Shown: positions 33,860 through 42,936 of the stretch, in pieces
Layout: each line of letters opens with the position of its first letter
How positions within the stretch are numbered: the stretch's first letter is position 1
Virus record (IMG/VR): IMGVR_UViG_3300037485_001404
Coordinates: 1 to 64,000 of that record
Source of the DNA: a virus
DNA: 64,000 bases
Direction: 5' to 3' (one strand)
Position numbers and translations under genes: made by a program
Notes under the pieces: generated by a model
Databases searched by the model: none
What the model was told of the DNA's origin: nothing
The model's input: the letters and a program-made list of their open reading frames with translations, nothing else

Positions 33860-35683
33860 CTATAGAATAGATATGCTGAAATTCCGTGCATAACAGGTGT
33901 CACGCAGGTTCTCTACGGTATTTTCGCCCATTATTGTGAAGTATGACTCAATAGCGTTAGTTCTACGGCCAGAACTATTCAGGGACAGGAATGCCTTTTG
34001 CCCGTCTGCTTCAACAGGCTCCATCTCTCCGCCGTACATCTGCAGAGAGTCTTTAGGCATACCAACAACGCGGTCAAGGCGCTGCGAGCTATTCATGTTC
34101 ATCTCGTAGGTCTTGGTGCCAACTTCAATCAGCTTGGCAGAAGTACCACGAATACCCTTACCGTCCGTAATTCTACGGTCGGTTTCGGACAGGGACAGGA
34201 ACGAGCTATAGACCAAGGGATTCATGTCCAGCAGATTGAACTGCGTCACTTCCTTGGAATTAGGATCCTTATCCCGGTTACGGACAAAGTGCTCAACCAG
34301 CGTTGAGAACAGAGAGTTGAACGTCATAGGCTGACCATTCAAATCCTTCTTCGTAGGCAGGTACTGCTGGACCTGGTACCGAGGGATACCATGAACCATT
34401 CCGGTTTCATTATACAGGAGGGTTTCAATACCTGTCATAATGTAAGGGTTGATCATGGAAACATCGATCTTGGTAACATCAGCAAGGGTATCAACAACTG
34501 GATCCCAGCCAAGGCCGAGCATACGACGGGCAGAGTCATAATCGTCCGAGGTATTGAGGTACGTGCTGTTGGTGAACGAACTGAAGTCCACATTGCCCGT
34601 TGCCCAAGCTTGCGCTCCCGTAGGAACATAACCGGGAAGAACAACGAACGTAGCAAGAGGTGTCGTAGTAGCACCGCCACCGCCCATTGAGGCAGGGGCA
34701 AACACGCCGTAGAAGTTGATTGCCGTAACAATCGAAGGTGCAGTCTGGGTGTTATCCCGACCGCGATACAGCGTAGCCGTAACCGCTCCCGTTCCGTCAC
34801 ACCACATGGTAGACGATCCGCCCTGTTGAACATGCTGATCGGCAGTCCAAGTAGTGTAGGGAGTGTAAGTAGTACCATGGTTAGCTGCAGCCCGACGAGC
34901 AGGTGCAACCAGCACTTCATTAGAAGACTGGTTCACACGGACAACTCGGAAAGCATCGAAGAAGTTGATATAGCTTCCCGTTGCAGACTTGAAACCGATA
35001 GTCAAGAACCGAGGAATACAGGTTGCAAGAGCTTTGTTCACGGTATTGGTAACAGCTTCATCGTAGGAAGCATACATCAAGGAAATGACCATGCCTTCCA
35101 TAAGGTGAGCGGCGGCACCAATTGCAGTGTCAACGCCGGAGAGCTTAATCTTCAACAGCGTGGTAGGACTTGCGAGTGAGAACGTAGTATCCGTCGTACC
35201 ATCTGCGCCCTTGTTCAAAGCACCAAGGCCGATCGGCGTAGCCATACGGCCAGTACCATCGCCCAATTGCTGAAGGTTGAGGAAAGACTTCTGGAACAGT
35301 GTCTTCTGTTCATACTCAAGCTTCATGTGGGAGACATAAGCTTTCTTCTCGTTGTCGGTCAACTTTGCGGTAATCTTGTCGAAGTACATCGTCATCGTCT
35401 GGTACTTCGGCACTGCAAATCCCTGGATACCATATGCACGATCGTTATGTGCAAACGTACCACCTGTCTGAGCAAGACCACCAAAGGCAAAACCACCCGG
35501 ATCAACCGTCAGATGATAGCGAATCTCTTTTCCGCCAGCCCACTCTTTACGCTTGGTAATAGAGTCAAGACCTGACACTGTACGCCAAAGAACCTTGGAG
35601 CCATTTTCCTGTACAAACTTCAGAAGGTCTGAAGATGTAAACTGTGCATTCGAGAACTGTGAGGCTTGAGATACATTAGGCAT
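33860..35683 (-). CDS. Major capsid protein (putative)
   Basis: 607 residues, third in the order portal, scaffold, capsid. Opening MPNVSQASQFSNAQFTSSDL, then a beta-rich N-arm region (KEIRYHLTVDPGGFAFGGLA) and a mix of helices and strands with a long Gly/Thr/Ala insertion. It has a C-terminal part (ERTITDGKG-like and NSSQRLDRVVGMPKDSLQMYG) with the spine-helix/strand look of HK97-type shells. Somewhat large for a capsid protein, so an inserted surface domain is possible. Assignment rests on gene order plus size and composition; mass spectrometry of virions would settle it. Confidence 0.72.
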   Translation of the reverse strand: MPNVSQASQFSNAQFTSSDLLKFVQENGSKVLWRTVSGLDSITKRKEWAGGKEIRYHLTVDPGGFAFGGLAQTGGTFAHNDRAYGIQGFAVPKYQTMTMYFDKITAKLTDNEKKAYVSHMKLEYEQKTLFQKSFLNLQQLGDGTGRMATPIGLGALNKGADGTTDTTFSLASPTTLLKIKLSGVDTAIGAAAHLMEGMVISLMYASYDEAVTNTVNKALATCIPRFLTIGFKSATGSYINFFDAFRVVRVNQSSNEVLVAPARRAAANHGTTYTPYTTWTADQHVQQGGSSTMWCDGTGAVTATLYRGRDNTQTAPSIVTAINFYGVFAPASMGGGGATTTPLATFVVLPGYVPTGAQAWATGNVDFSSFTNSTYLNTSDDYDSARRMLGLGWDPVVDTLADVTKIDVSMINPYIMTGIETLLYNETGMVHGIPRYQVQQYLPTKKDLNGQPMTFNSLFSTLVEHFVRNRDKDPNSKEVTQFNLLDMNPLVYSSFLSLSETDRRITDGKGIRGTSAKLIEVGTKTYEMNMNSSQRLDRVVGMPKDSLQMYGGEMEPVEADGQKAFLSLNSSGRRTNAIESYFTIMGENTVENLRDTCYARNFSISIL

Positions 35684-35686
35684 TTA

Positions 35687-36886
35687 TTAGCCCTTTCTTA
35701 ATTTGAGTCGTCCTTGATCCATACCCTTCAAAACTTCTTCAAAAATTCCAACAGGGTTATCTTGGTCCGCAATCAGTCTTTTCATGCCTGTTTGATTGGC
35801 TGCGGGCTGACGCTGTGAAGTAGAAGACTGAATCCTTGATAGATTCTGCTCTTTCTTGCTTTGCGTAGCTTGTCCGACTTCTCTATCGACGTTTCTAGTG
35901 GGTTTATCCTGTGAGATCAGTTCCAGAATTGGTTTGATCTTCAGGTTTAGCATAGCATCGAGTGTCTTGACTGTGACCACTTCTTTCCTACGAGTCTTGT
36001 CTCTTGCTTCCATCATAACATATTTCATCTGATCTTCAATAAGCGACATGTATTTTTCTGGGACCTTAGAGCCAAGCAGAGATCTCTTACCATCGAGCCA
36101 CGATCCAACGGTGTGCCGGTCGGCATCCATCGCCGCCTTCCTTCGATCTTCGACCAAAGCGGCCTCTCTCTCGGTCAGAGCATCCATCTTAGCCTGAAGC
36201 GCAGCATAATTCTTTAGCTTCTTCTGGGTATCTCTTTGCTGGGGATCTTGATTGAGTTCTTCTGCTTTAGCCATGATCCATTGTCTGACTACTTCATCGT
36301 CAAGGTCCTCAGTAAAGATATTCAACAGTCTATGAGGATCTTTTTCAAGCATATTGTCTATATTGTCGAGAGATTCTCTATCCTTTCTAAGAACATCTGT
36401 TTCTTTCTTCAGTGCTTGATAGTTAGAATAGACTTTATCAGCTACGATAGCTTTGGACACAATAGTGTTAAGCTGTTCAGGGGTACTAATATCGAAATCG
36501 TACTGCTTGCCGTCAATCTCTTGGCTGAATTTGTGTTTAGTGAAATCTGTCTTATTTCCTTTTTCATTAGCGGGTCGGTTTTCCGTAGAGGATCCATCTT
36601 CTTTAATAGATTCTGCTGCAGTGTCATCAGTTGACTCACCATCTCCCTCCTCATCACCTAGTCCGAGGAAATCTTCTTCCGTAGCAGCTCTACCGGACTG
36701 AGATTCAGTAAGATTTGGCATCTCTTCTGATTCAAGGCCCAGAAGCTTTTCCATATCCGCAAACATTGACTGACTATCTGTGTATCCACCTTGAGGAACA
36801 CTCGGGGTAGACGAACCTCCTCCTGAATTAGGAGTAGGTGCTGCCCCACTTTGAGCTACCGGGGTATTTTGTACGTTATCTGCCAT
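35687..36886 (-). CDS. Capsid scaffolding-like protein, 399 aa
   Basis: Acidic, Ser/Gly/Gln-rich N-terminus (MADNVQNTPVAQSGAAPTP) with an Asp/Glu stretch near residues 60-100 (LGLGDEEGDGESTDDTAAE), then a long helical, Glu/Lys/Arg-rich central region, and a basic C-terminal end (KGMDQGRLKLRKG). This composition and the place between portal and capsid genes are characteristic of tailed-phage scaffolding proteins, whose basic C-terminus binds the shell. The 3' end lies 3 bases before the capsid ATG. Confidence 0.72.
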   Translation of the reverse strand: MADNVQNTPVAQSGAAPTPNSGGGSSTPSVPQGGYTDSQSMFADMEKLLGLESEEMPNLTESQSGRAATEEDFLGLGDEEGDGESTDDTAAESIKEDGSSTENRPANEKGNKTDFTKHKFSQEIDGKQYDFDISTPEQLNTIVSKAIVADKVYSNYQALKKETDVLRKDRESLDNIDNMLEKDPHRLLNIFTEDLDDEVVRQWIMAKAEELNQDPQQRDTQKKLKNYAALQAKMDALTEREAALVEDRRKAAMDADRHTVGSWLDGKRSLLGSKVPEKYMSLIEDQMKYVMMEARDKTRRKEVVTVKTLDAMLNLKIKPILELISQDKPTRNVDREVGQATQSKKEQNLSRIQSSTSQRQPAANQTGMKRLIADQDNPVGIFEEVLKGMDQGRLKLRKG

Positions 36887-36907
36887 TGCTGTTTCTCCTA
36901 TATGCTA

Positions 36908-38887
36908 TTATATTGTCGGACCTTGCATCGTATCTACTGGAGTTGGAGGTGCCCTAGCCGGAGGTGGTGGCTCATTTCCAAATGGTTCACCCTGATCTTG
37001 ACCGGCATTTTCTCCTCCTGCCTGCAGAGGTTTTTGTTTGGCCAATTTCTTAGCCAATTCCTCGGTGTGTTTCTCACCGTGTGCCCAAATAGTCTCTTTA
37101 AGCTCTTCTTCTAGTGCCTCGAAGGTTGCACTGTGTATGAATTCATCCACCATGATAGCATGTGCTTCATGATCGTCCCATTTACGAACTTCTACCTTCT
37201 CTCCCTTCAGGATCTTAGTAATCTCTGCATCCTGCAATTTAGCAGACTTCTCAAAGATATTCTTTACATCCAACATGCTACCATCTACGAGCAAAGGTCC
37301 AATCTTACGCATATCCCCACCAGCCTTCTCAAAGAATCCACTCTTGATGAATTCAAGGAGTTGCTGTTTACGTGCTGCCGGGTCTACGGGGATGTACTGA
37401 CCATAGTCTACATCAACTCCGTAGTCTCCCTTGATATCGGCTACACTGAAGAATTCATCATTGGCAAATCCTTCAATTCCTGTAACCTTGAGCTTTCTAG
37501 TATCTGTCATGAACTGTTTGGTGATCTCAAGACCCATAACATAGATATCACGAAGGAACTGTTTCTTCTTATTGAATAGCCGAATTCTATATTTATCATC
37601 CATCTCTAGTGCCATCTGGACAGCATAAGAAGATAGCTCACGAGGGATTTGACCCTGAGAAAATTCATTCATACCGTACAGATTGTTTATCCATGCCTGA
37701 AGGATTTCATATGCTCGCCATACATCAGAAGTAACATTGGAAGGCTTAAACTGAACAGGTTGAGCGCCAAGAGCAGGGTTGAAAGTACCAATGGCAGATG
37801 GGTCATTAGTATCCATATCATCATTGGTAGCGCCTTCTGGCTTCAAGAATTTAGCTGAACCGTGGAGTGAGATATTCTCCATGATCTGAGTGATCAGAGA
37901 ATCGATGCTTTTCTGTATCTGCCAAGCGTATACGATACGGCTCATGCCAAATACATTACCTGGGATATCAATATCTGTAAGCATTGCGTAAGGGAGTCGC
38001 CTATGCTTAAAAGTATTGTTTTCCCTTCTAAGGATCTTGGGAGCGATAGGATCAAAGAAAAACACATGTGCTCCAAGGAAACCATTCCAAGGTTTACCTG
38101 GTTCCCAGTACTCATAGATAGTGAGCTTTGTCTTCTTCTTTTGTTCAGACATCTCCCCTATCTCTTGGTCATTTGAGACAGCTTTCATGTGGGTATCGAT
38201 CATGGCTTGTTCTTCGGGCTTATCAAAAGAGAACATAGCCTCAGAGTATTCTATCTCTCGTTCTTCTATAGCATGATTTGCTTTTGCCAAGCATGAAGCG
38301 TTGGCATCGGGGAAAAACTTATCTGGCATGATATTCCGAAGTTCGTAGTCACCTTCCATCTTGAAATCTACAGTGGTGATATCCACGTTCTCAGGGATAT
38401 CATCCAAAGGAAAATCTCCCCCGTCTGGATTCCATCCAACATAGAGGATTCCATTCCCGTACACTGAAGTATTTAGATATGGACCTGATTCAAGTTCTTC
38501 CTGTAGACCTGTATGCTTCTTGAAATGTGGGATGTATGCCTGAGCATTCTCTGCCGCTTTCTTATTGGTAGAGTCTTGATTCAGCGGAGTACAGGTCACT
38601 ACTGGTTCTGAAACACAAAGTTTGGAATGCAAGAAAAGAACAGCCTTTATAAGGTCTAATCCTTCTATGTTCAACGGAGTTGTTTCACCCTGAGGAGGTT
38701 GAAACAAAGCATTTGTCAATAGACCTGTATCTAATCCACCTTGAGAATATTCGCTGATTCCTTGATGGAAATGCTTGCACGCATCAAATTCTATCTTCAT
38801 GATATCTTGTTTGTCTTTAGACTCTTTGTATTTACTTGCGATTGAGGCGCACAGTTCCTCATCATTAAGGATTCTTACCCTGGCCAT
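36908..38887 (-). CDS. Portal protein (head-tail connector)
   Basis: 659 residues starting MARVRILNDEELCASIASKY. I prefer ATG 38885-38887 over an upstream GTG because GAGGT lies 7 bases before it. Features of podoviral portals are seen: an N-terminal helical region, a beta/helix core (YEYWEPGKPWNGFLGAHVFF), a long central helix region with SLITQIMENIS, and a Pro-rich C-terminus (EPPPPARAPPTPVD). It follows terminase and precedes scaffold and capsid, the canonical order. Role: dodecameric gate for DNA packaging and docking site of the adaptor. Confidence 0.82.
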   Translation of the reverse strand: MARVRILNDEELCASIASKYKESKDKQDIMKIEFDACKHFHQGISEYSQGGLDTGLLTNALFQPPQGETTPLNIEGLDLIKAVLFLHSKLCVSEPVVTCTPLNQDSTNKKAAENAQAYIPHFKKHTGLQEELESGPYLNTSVYGNGILYVGWNPDGGDFPLDDIPENVDITTVDFKMEGDYELRNIMPDKFFPDANASCLAKANHAIEEREIEYSEAMFSFDKPEEQAMIDTHMKAVSNDQEIGEMSEQKKKTKLTIYEYWEPGKPWNGFLGAHVFFFDPIAPKILRRENNTFKHRRLPYAMLTDIDIPGNVFGMSRIVYAWQIQKSIDSLITQIMENISLHGSAKFLKPEGATNDDMDTNDPSAIGTFNPALGAQPVQFKPSNVTSDVWRAYEILQAWINNLYGMNEFSQGQIPRELSSYAVQMALEMDDKYRIRLFNKKKQFLRDIYVMGLEITKQFMTDTRKLKVTGIEGFANDEFFSVADIKGDYGVDVDYGQYIPVDPAARKQQLLEFIKSGFFEKAGGDMRKIGPLLVDGSMLDVKNIFEKSAKLQDAEITKILKGEKVEVRKWDDHEAHAIMVDEFIHSATFEALEEELKETIWAHGEKHTEELAKKLAKQKPLQAGGENAGQDQGEPFGNEPPPPARAPPTPVDTMQGPTI

Positions 38888-38892
38888 GGCTA

Positions 38893-39165
38893 TCACCTCG
38901 GTGTTCTAGTGAACCTTTGTTTGAGCTGTGTTTCTGCCTTCTTCTTCTGCAGAATTTTAGTTTCATTTTCATAGATAGAGAGCACTTTTCCGAGAGTGTC
39001 AGTATCCTTTCGGATATTGGCAATATGCTCTACAACGTACGAGGTCCTAACATCGATTGAATGAAGTTTCTTGTTTATCTCCATCAACCATCCCAGAATG
39101 AGTATAGAAAGGGAAATAAGGATTCCCAACATTGCTACAAATAAGATCTGTGTTCCCTCGTTCAT
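38893..39165 (-). CDS. Small single-pass membrane protein, 90 aa
   Basis: A hydrophobic segment at about residues 7-27 (ILFVAMLGILISLSILILGW) follows a short N-terminus. The rest is charged and coiled-coil-like, ending in a basic tail. Encoded between terminase and portal with 4-base overlap upstream (39162-39165). Topology resembles an i-spanin (Rz-like) or a small holin-associated protein, but the location away from the endolysin is unusual. Function undecided. Confidence 0.6.
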   Translation of the reverse strand: MNEGTQILFVAMLGILISLSILILGWLMEINKKLHSIDVRTSYVVEHIANIRKDTDTLGKVLSIYENETKILQKKKAETQLKQRFTRTPR

Positions 39166-40697
39166 CGTGCTCTCCTGCGTTGTAAATTACCTACCCATAG
39201 CAGATTTCTCTTTTGGAGATTCTGCTTATCAGCCTTTCTCTTTTCTACTGCATCGATATGTTTCTGCAATATTTCTTTCTTTTCGTCTACTGCTGGTTCT
39301 TCGTATTTCTTCAATGGAGTTGGCATCTGTCGAGAGAAGTACATCAGAGTGTCCAGGCAATGATCATCCTTCTTGACTACACCTCCCTTACCGTCCTCTG
39401 AATACCTGTAGTTATTGATCTGCTCCACTAACTTTGCTGCACCTACTCTGAATATCTTGATCTTCTTATTATGAAGCATATCCCGAGTACACATGATAGC
39501 TTCTTGCCTATTCTTTAACAAGCAAGGCTGAAATCCAAGAGATCTGGACTCTGCACCGAACCAAGCTTCTGAGTTATCATATATCGAAAGGATATACCTA
39601 AACTTAGGGTGTGGTTTCTTCTTCTCAATGGCTGCTATGATATCACTAGCTGTTGCTAGTTTACCTCCACCCCAAGTGAATTCATCACCGCAAGTGCAGT
39701 ACCAAATCCCTGTCGTTGGATCCTCTGCAAAGATTCCAATTCCTGTAGTATGTGATGCGGGGTCTACAACTCTAGCTTGTCTCCAATGATTTGGGATTGG
39801 AAAATCTTCTACTATCTCGAAGTCCACATTCTCGAAAACAGCTCTTGCCTTGGGTTCTATGTACCAGTCACCGGAAATACGAGCTGCTCTTTCATGCGGG
39901 GACATGTGAGCAAAAGCGTCCATAGCTCTGGCTAGCTTTTCCGGGTTATCTCGATAGAGAGGGTTCTTATAGAATGGCCAAGAATGTAGAGAAAGCGAGC
40001 CTGATTCTACCATACCATCGAGTAAGATACGGATGTCGTCATTTTCTACAAGAGGAGTGAAGGCAAGGTTTATACAACCGTCCTTGTCGAGAGTACGGAC
40101 AATAAGTTCATTGATAATCTGAGTATCTGGAGGAAGTTCATCAATATAAATTAAGTGACAGGCGAATCCCATTTTAGTTGAGTCTTGTTGACTATAACTT
40201 TTAACCTTGAGGATGTCTCTATTCTTAAATATTATTGAATCGATGTTTCCTTGGTTTGTCTTCTTAATATCCTCAATAAACCACGGAGGAATCATTTCAG
40301 ATAAATACTGTCCCCACATAACATTGTTGACAAAATCGATCGTCGGCCCTAGAATCCAGATTACTTCCGGTTTCGATTCGAGATATTTTATATCGAATTC
40401 CGGGGTAGACATCTTTTTCTGCCAATTCCCTTTACACCCCCAAAGATTGTAATTGGCGCTATATGGGTGTACCCTGCATATTCTCCAAGCCAGGTCTCTC
40501 ATTGCTGAGAAGGTCTTAGAGGATCTGTTCCCACATCTTAAGAGCTTCGCTAATGAAGGATCTTTGAAATAAGCTAGCTGCTCCTCAAAAGGCTTAGCAG
40601 TCGGGTTATTTGGAATAAAAGTGGATAGCAGTCTACTTCTCTGCTTTATCTTTTCCTCTAAGATGGCTTCTATTAGGTCTATTCTATCATTATCCAT
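39162..40697 (-). CDS. Terminase large subunit
   Basis: 511 residues. ATPase domain: Walker A-like CGNRSSKT (K61, T62) and Walker B LIYIDELPPD (D186-E187), with an RLLSTFIPN-type start. Nuclease domain: RVVDPASHTTGIGIF with the first catalytic Asp, ILSIYDNSEAWFGAE, and DDHCLDTLMYFSRQ with the last Asp, as in RNase H-like terminase nucleases. Role: ATP-driven packaging motor that cuts concatemers and fills heads through the portal. Stop and start junctions with neighbours overlap, so it is co-transcribed with portal and capsid genes. Confidence 0.92.
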   Translation of the reverse strand: MDNDRIDLIEAILEEKIKQRSRLLSTFIPNNPTAKPFEEQLAYFKDPSLAKLLRCGNRSSKTFSAMRDLAWRICRVHPYSANYNLWGCKGNWQKKMSTPEFDIKYLESKPEVIWILGPTIDFVNNVMWGQYLSEMIPPWFIEDIKKTNQGNIDSIIFKNRDILKVKSYSQQDSTKMGFACHLIYIDELPPDTQIINELIVRTLDKDGCINLAFTPLVENDDIRILLDGMVESGSLSLHSWPFYKNPLYRDNPEKLARAMDAFAHMSPHERAARISGDWYIEPKARAVFENVDFEIVEDFPIPNHWRQARVVDPASHTTGIGIFAEDPTTGIWYCTCGDEFTWGGGKLATASDIIAAIEKKKPHPKFRYILSIYDNSEAWFGAESRSLGFQPCLLKNRQEAIMCTRDMLHNKKIKIFRVGAAKLVEQINNYRYSEDGKGGVVKKDDHCLDTLMYFSRQMPTPLKKYEEPAVDEKKEILQKHIDAVEKRKADKQNLQKRNLLWVGNLQRRRAR

Positions 40698-41269
40698 TAG
40701 CTAAGTATCTCTAATTCTTCTTGAGACATGAACAAATGAGTAACTCTCCTGCATCCTCTGACACATTGCTTAAGGTGTTCCTCCATCGTACAGAGATGGC
40801 ATTCTCGTGTCTCAAGGTTAACTATGACTACAAAATCATCGTCCCTCCTATAGGGACTAACTTTACTTGTTTTCAAATACTGTCTATACTTGCCATCTTT
40901 GGAGGTTGTTTTTACCTCTATTGTTTTAATTACCCCTTCGCCCATGTCCCAAATGAGGTCCGGTCTTCCTCTACCTCCAACTCTCTTTATATTATAGCCT
41001 AGTGACCTTAGATAGGATTCAGCGAGTAGTTCACCCAGTACGCCATTCCTCACCGAAGCCATCGGATGATTTTCGTTACTGGGCAGTATCCCTCTTGCTC
41101 TTCTCTCCGGCACCCTTTGCCCTAATCTGCAATCGGAACAGTATTTCCCATGCCAGCGTTTCCCTTCGCAGTCCACGAAGATTTGCTGGTGGCTAGCTCC
41201 CTGTCTCCCTATGGAGGTGTGCCCCAAAGTACGACCACAACCCTTACATGCTCTCTCTTCTTCACACAT
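40697..41269 (-). CDS. PD-(D/E)XK nuclease with N-terminal zinc ribbon
   Basis: 190 residues. The N-terminus has CKGCG followed by a second pair in GKYCSDCRLG, a likely zinc ribbon. The C-terminal half matches the restriction-endonuclease-like fold: GVLGELLAESYLRSLGYNIK, GRGRPDLIWDMG with the active Asp, and IEVKTTS with the Glu and Lys. Similar small nucleases occur beside phage terminases or as mobile endonucleases. It is placed immediately before the terminase large subunit (shared base 40697). It could help DNA processing during packaging or be a homing-type gene. Not decided by sequence. Confidence 0.75.
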   Translation of the reverse strand: MCEEERACKGCGRTLGHTSIGRQGASHQQIFVDCEGKRWHGKYCSDCRLGQRVPERRARGILPSNENHPMASVRNGVLGELLAESYLRSLGYNIKRVGGRGRPDLIWDMGEGVIKTIEVKTTSKDGKYRQYLKTSKVSPYRRDDDFVVIVNLETRECHLCTMEEHLKQCVRGCRRVTHLFMSQEELEILS

Positions 41270-41284
41270 TTTGAATTAGTACCT

Positions 41285-41554
41285 TTAAGGGTGTTTCGCC
41301 CGAGCTGCATTCAGCCTATCTCTTAAATTCACGTCTGAGATTTTCGTTCGCTTGTCTTTTTTCTCTTCTAGTCCGCGTTTCCTTACTGCTGCTCTAATAT
41401 CTATTCGATTAGGACGAGCTGCTGAAATGGTCTTTGCATCAACGAAATCTGAAAGATTGCTGTTTTTGACCTTCTCAAGAAGTTCTTTTTGATCCTGTCG
41501 AGAAGTCATTTTCTTATCACTGTGGTTATACATTGTATGGGTATCTCGAATCAT
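41285..41554 (-). CDS. Small basic protein, 89 aa
   Basis: Highly charged, Lys/Arg/Asp-rich and helical, with no recognised motif. GGAG-type site (GGAGAAGAA) lies before the ATG at 41554. Overlaps the upstream gene by 4 bases. Second gene of the structural operon. May be a DNA-binding or virion accessory protein. Function unknown. Confidence 0.6.
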   Translation of the reverse strand: MIRDTHTMYNHSDKKMTSRQDQKELLEKVKNSNLSDFVDAKTISAARPNRIDIRAAVRKRGLEEKKDKRTKISDVNLRDRLNAARAKHP

Positions 41555-41856
41555 TTCTTCTCCTTTTTCTCAAACTTCTTATCGCGAATCTTCTCGCGAG
41601 CTTTATTGCTGTCGGAAGTATTATCACTCCTGGTATTCCAGTAGGCTTTTCCTCCACCTTTCTCGAAGTGAGAACCCCCTGTAACGTGAGATGCTACAGT
41701 ATTCACGCCAGGATCTCTTCCAAGCTTCTGCATGAGATTCTCTCTTGCGAGAGACACTCTTTTGCCGTATCCGAATTTATCCTTGGATATCTTACTGCGG
41801 ACTGACTTGTATGCTCTATTTCCGCCAGCCGACGTGAATTTGTCGCGTATGGTCAT
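41551..41856 (-). CDS. Small basic protein, 101 aa, first gene of the structural operon
   Basis: Basic, Gly/Ser/Lys-rich protein ending in KFEKKEKK. An AAAGGAGAA site precedes the ATG, and the minus-strand promoter at 41889-41917 lies just upstream, so it leads the long structural transcript. No family recognised. Possibly nucleic-acid binding, on charge alone. Confidence 0.6.
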   Translation of the reverse strand: MTIRDKFTSAGGNRAYKSVRSKISKDKFGYGKRVSLARENLMQKLGRDPGVNTVASHVTGGSHFEKGGGKAYWNTRSDNTSDSNKAREKIRDKKFEKKEKK

Positions 41857-41888
41857 AGCTTCTCCTTTAATCTAGGGAAACACACTCC

Positions 41889-41917
41889 AGTCTAGCAGGT
41901 GCCTAGACTTTGGTCAA
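41889..41917 (-). promoter_or_regulatory. Sigma70-like promoter for the structural operon
   Basis: Minus strand: -35 TTGACC (41912-41917), 17-base spacer, -10 TAGACT (41889-41894), with the ATG about 33 bases on. Five of six and four of six consensus matches. It is back to back with the + strand promoter that follows, only 3 bases between the -35 boxes. Confidence 0.62.
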
Positions 41918-41920
41918 ATA

Positions 41921-41949
41921 TTGCAAACTTTGAGCGCCCGTGGTATGAT
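41921..41949 (+). promoter_or_regulatory. Sigma70-like promoter for the tail/lysis genes
   Basis: -35 TTGCAA (41921-41926), 17-base spacer, -10 TATGAT (41944-41949). Downstream lies a short tandem repeat of about nine bases (ATACTTTAG type, 41957-41979) before the first + gene. Confidence 0.6.
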
Positions 41950-42005
41950 CGTTCAGATACTTTAGATACTTTAGATACGCTCTCCCAAAAAGGCAGCACA
42001 CATTG

Positions 42006-42509
42006 ATGAATATTAAGGGCTTTGACATCTTGGATGCCATCGACATACAGGAAGACCCTTGTGAGTTCAAGCCCACAGATCGTCAGATCTCCTTCAAAAT
42101 CAGACTGTTGAAAACAGTCTCTCCTGCTGTCCTATCAAAACTGAGCGCGGATTCATTACATATCATAAAGACACAAGTAGCTCCATTCTCTATAGATCGA
42201 GTGAGAGAGTGGATAGAAGATAATCCATGTTTCTTAGAATGGTGTTTGCTTACAGATATATCTGAAGTTAAGCTATACAAAGCTAAACAAACAGCAATAG
42301 ATACCATCATAGAAATTATGAGCCTATCGGAGACAGATGAGAAGACTATGGCTCTACGACTAAAAGCTGCTGAAGCTATCCTTAAAACAGAGAAGGTAAC
42401 TACAAAGACAGTAAATAATCTAAAGATGCCAATGTTAGGTGTTCCTAAGGACCTACAGAATAAACCTGTAGAAGCGTTACAAGCAGAACTAACACGGTTG
42501 CAAGGATGA
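42006..42509 (+). CDS. Terminase small subunit candidate, 167 aa
   Basis: Helical protein; start taken at ATG 42006 (TTG 42003 is an alternative and closer to the AAGG site). N-terminal helices (FKIRLLKTVSPAVLSKL) are followed by a region with FLEWCLLTDISEVKLYKAKQ and ALRLKAAEAILKTEK, then a C-terminal tail. The size, helical composition and ILKTEK-type end resemble small terminase subunits, which bind the packaging site and form rings. It is divergent from the large subunit across the late promoter pair and leads the + late operon. Assignment is tentative. Confidence 0.5.
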   Translation: MNIKGFDILDAIDIQEDPCEFKPTDRQISFKIRLLKTVSPAVLSKLSADSLHIIKTQVAPFSIDRVREWIEDNPCFLEWCLLTDISEVKLYKAKQTAIDTIIEIMSLSETDEKTMALRLKAAEAILKTEKVTTKTVNNLKMPMLGVPKDLQNKPVEALQAELTRLQG

Positions 42510-42513
42510 ACCT

Positions 42514-42936
42514 ATGACTAATTACCAAACGATACCTCTATTGAGGCGGGATACCGTACATGGAGGAACGTGTAGTCTCCGAGTGGTTACAGGACAAACG
42601 AAGGAAACTAGAGCGTTCGATATTACCAATGATGATTCTATCGATGGATTATCGGTACACTACCAGGGATATAGATGGGGTGGAGCCATGACGGTCCAAC
42701 TCCAGCATTCTATGAACGGCAACGGTTCTTTGTGGTACGACGTAGGACTTACACATGATCTAGGCACAGGTGGTGCAGATGAAACTACACCCGCAGATCT
42801 TGATGAGATTCACTGGTATGCCCCTCCATCAGGTAACTTCTTTCTCCCTAGCCTTAGAATTAAGATCTCCACGGCGGTAGTAGATACCGGAGTTGTTCTT
42901 GAAGATCTCTTCAGGACAGTTAGGGGGCTTAAATGA
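42514..42936 (+). CDS. Virion/tail protein, 140 aa, beta-rich
   Basis: Short beta-rich protein (TVQLQHSMNGNGSLWYDVGL) resembling the N-terminal modules of small phage receptor-binding or baseplate-like proteins. Good AAGGA site. Overlaps the next gene by 4 bases (42933-42936), which has similar character. Family not recognised. Probably a tail or fibre accessory protein. Confidence 0.58.
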   Translation: MTNYQTIPLLRRDTVHGGTCSLRVVTGQTKETRAFDITNDDSIDGLSVHYQGYRWGGAMTVQLQHSMNGNGSLWYDVGLTHDLGTGGADETTPADLDEIHWYAPPSGNFFLPSLRIKISTAVVDTGVVLEDLFRTVRGLK

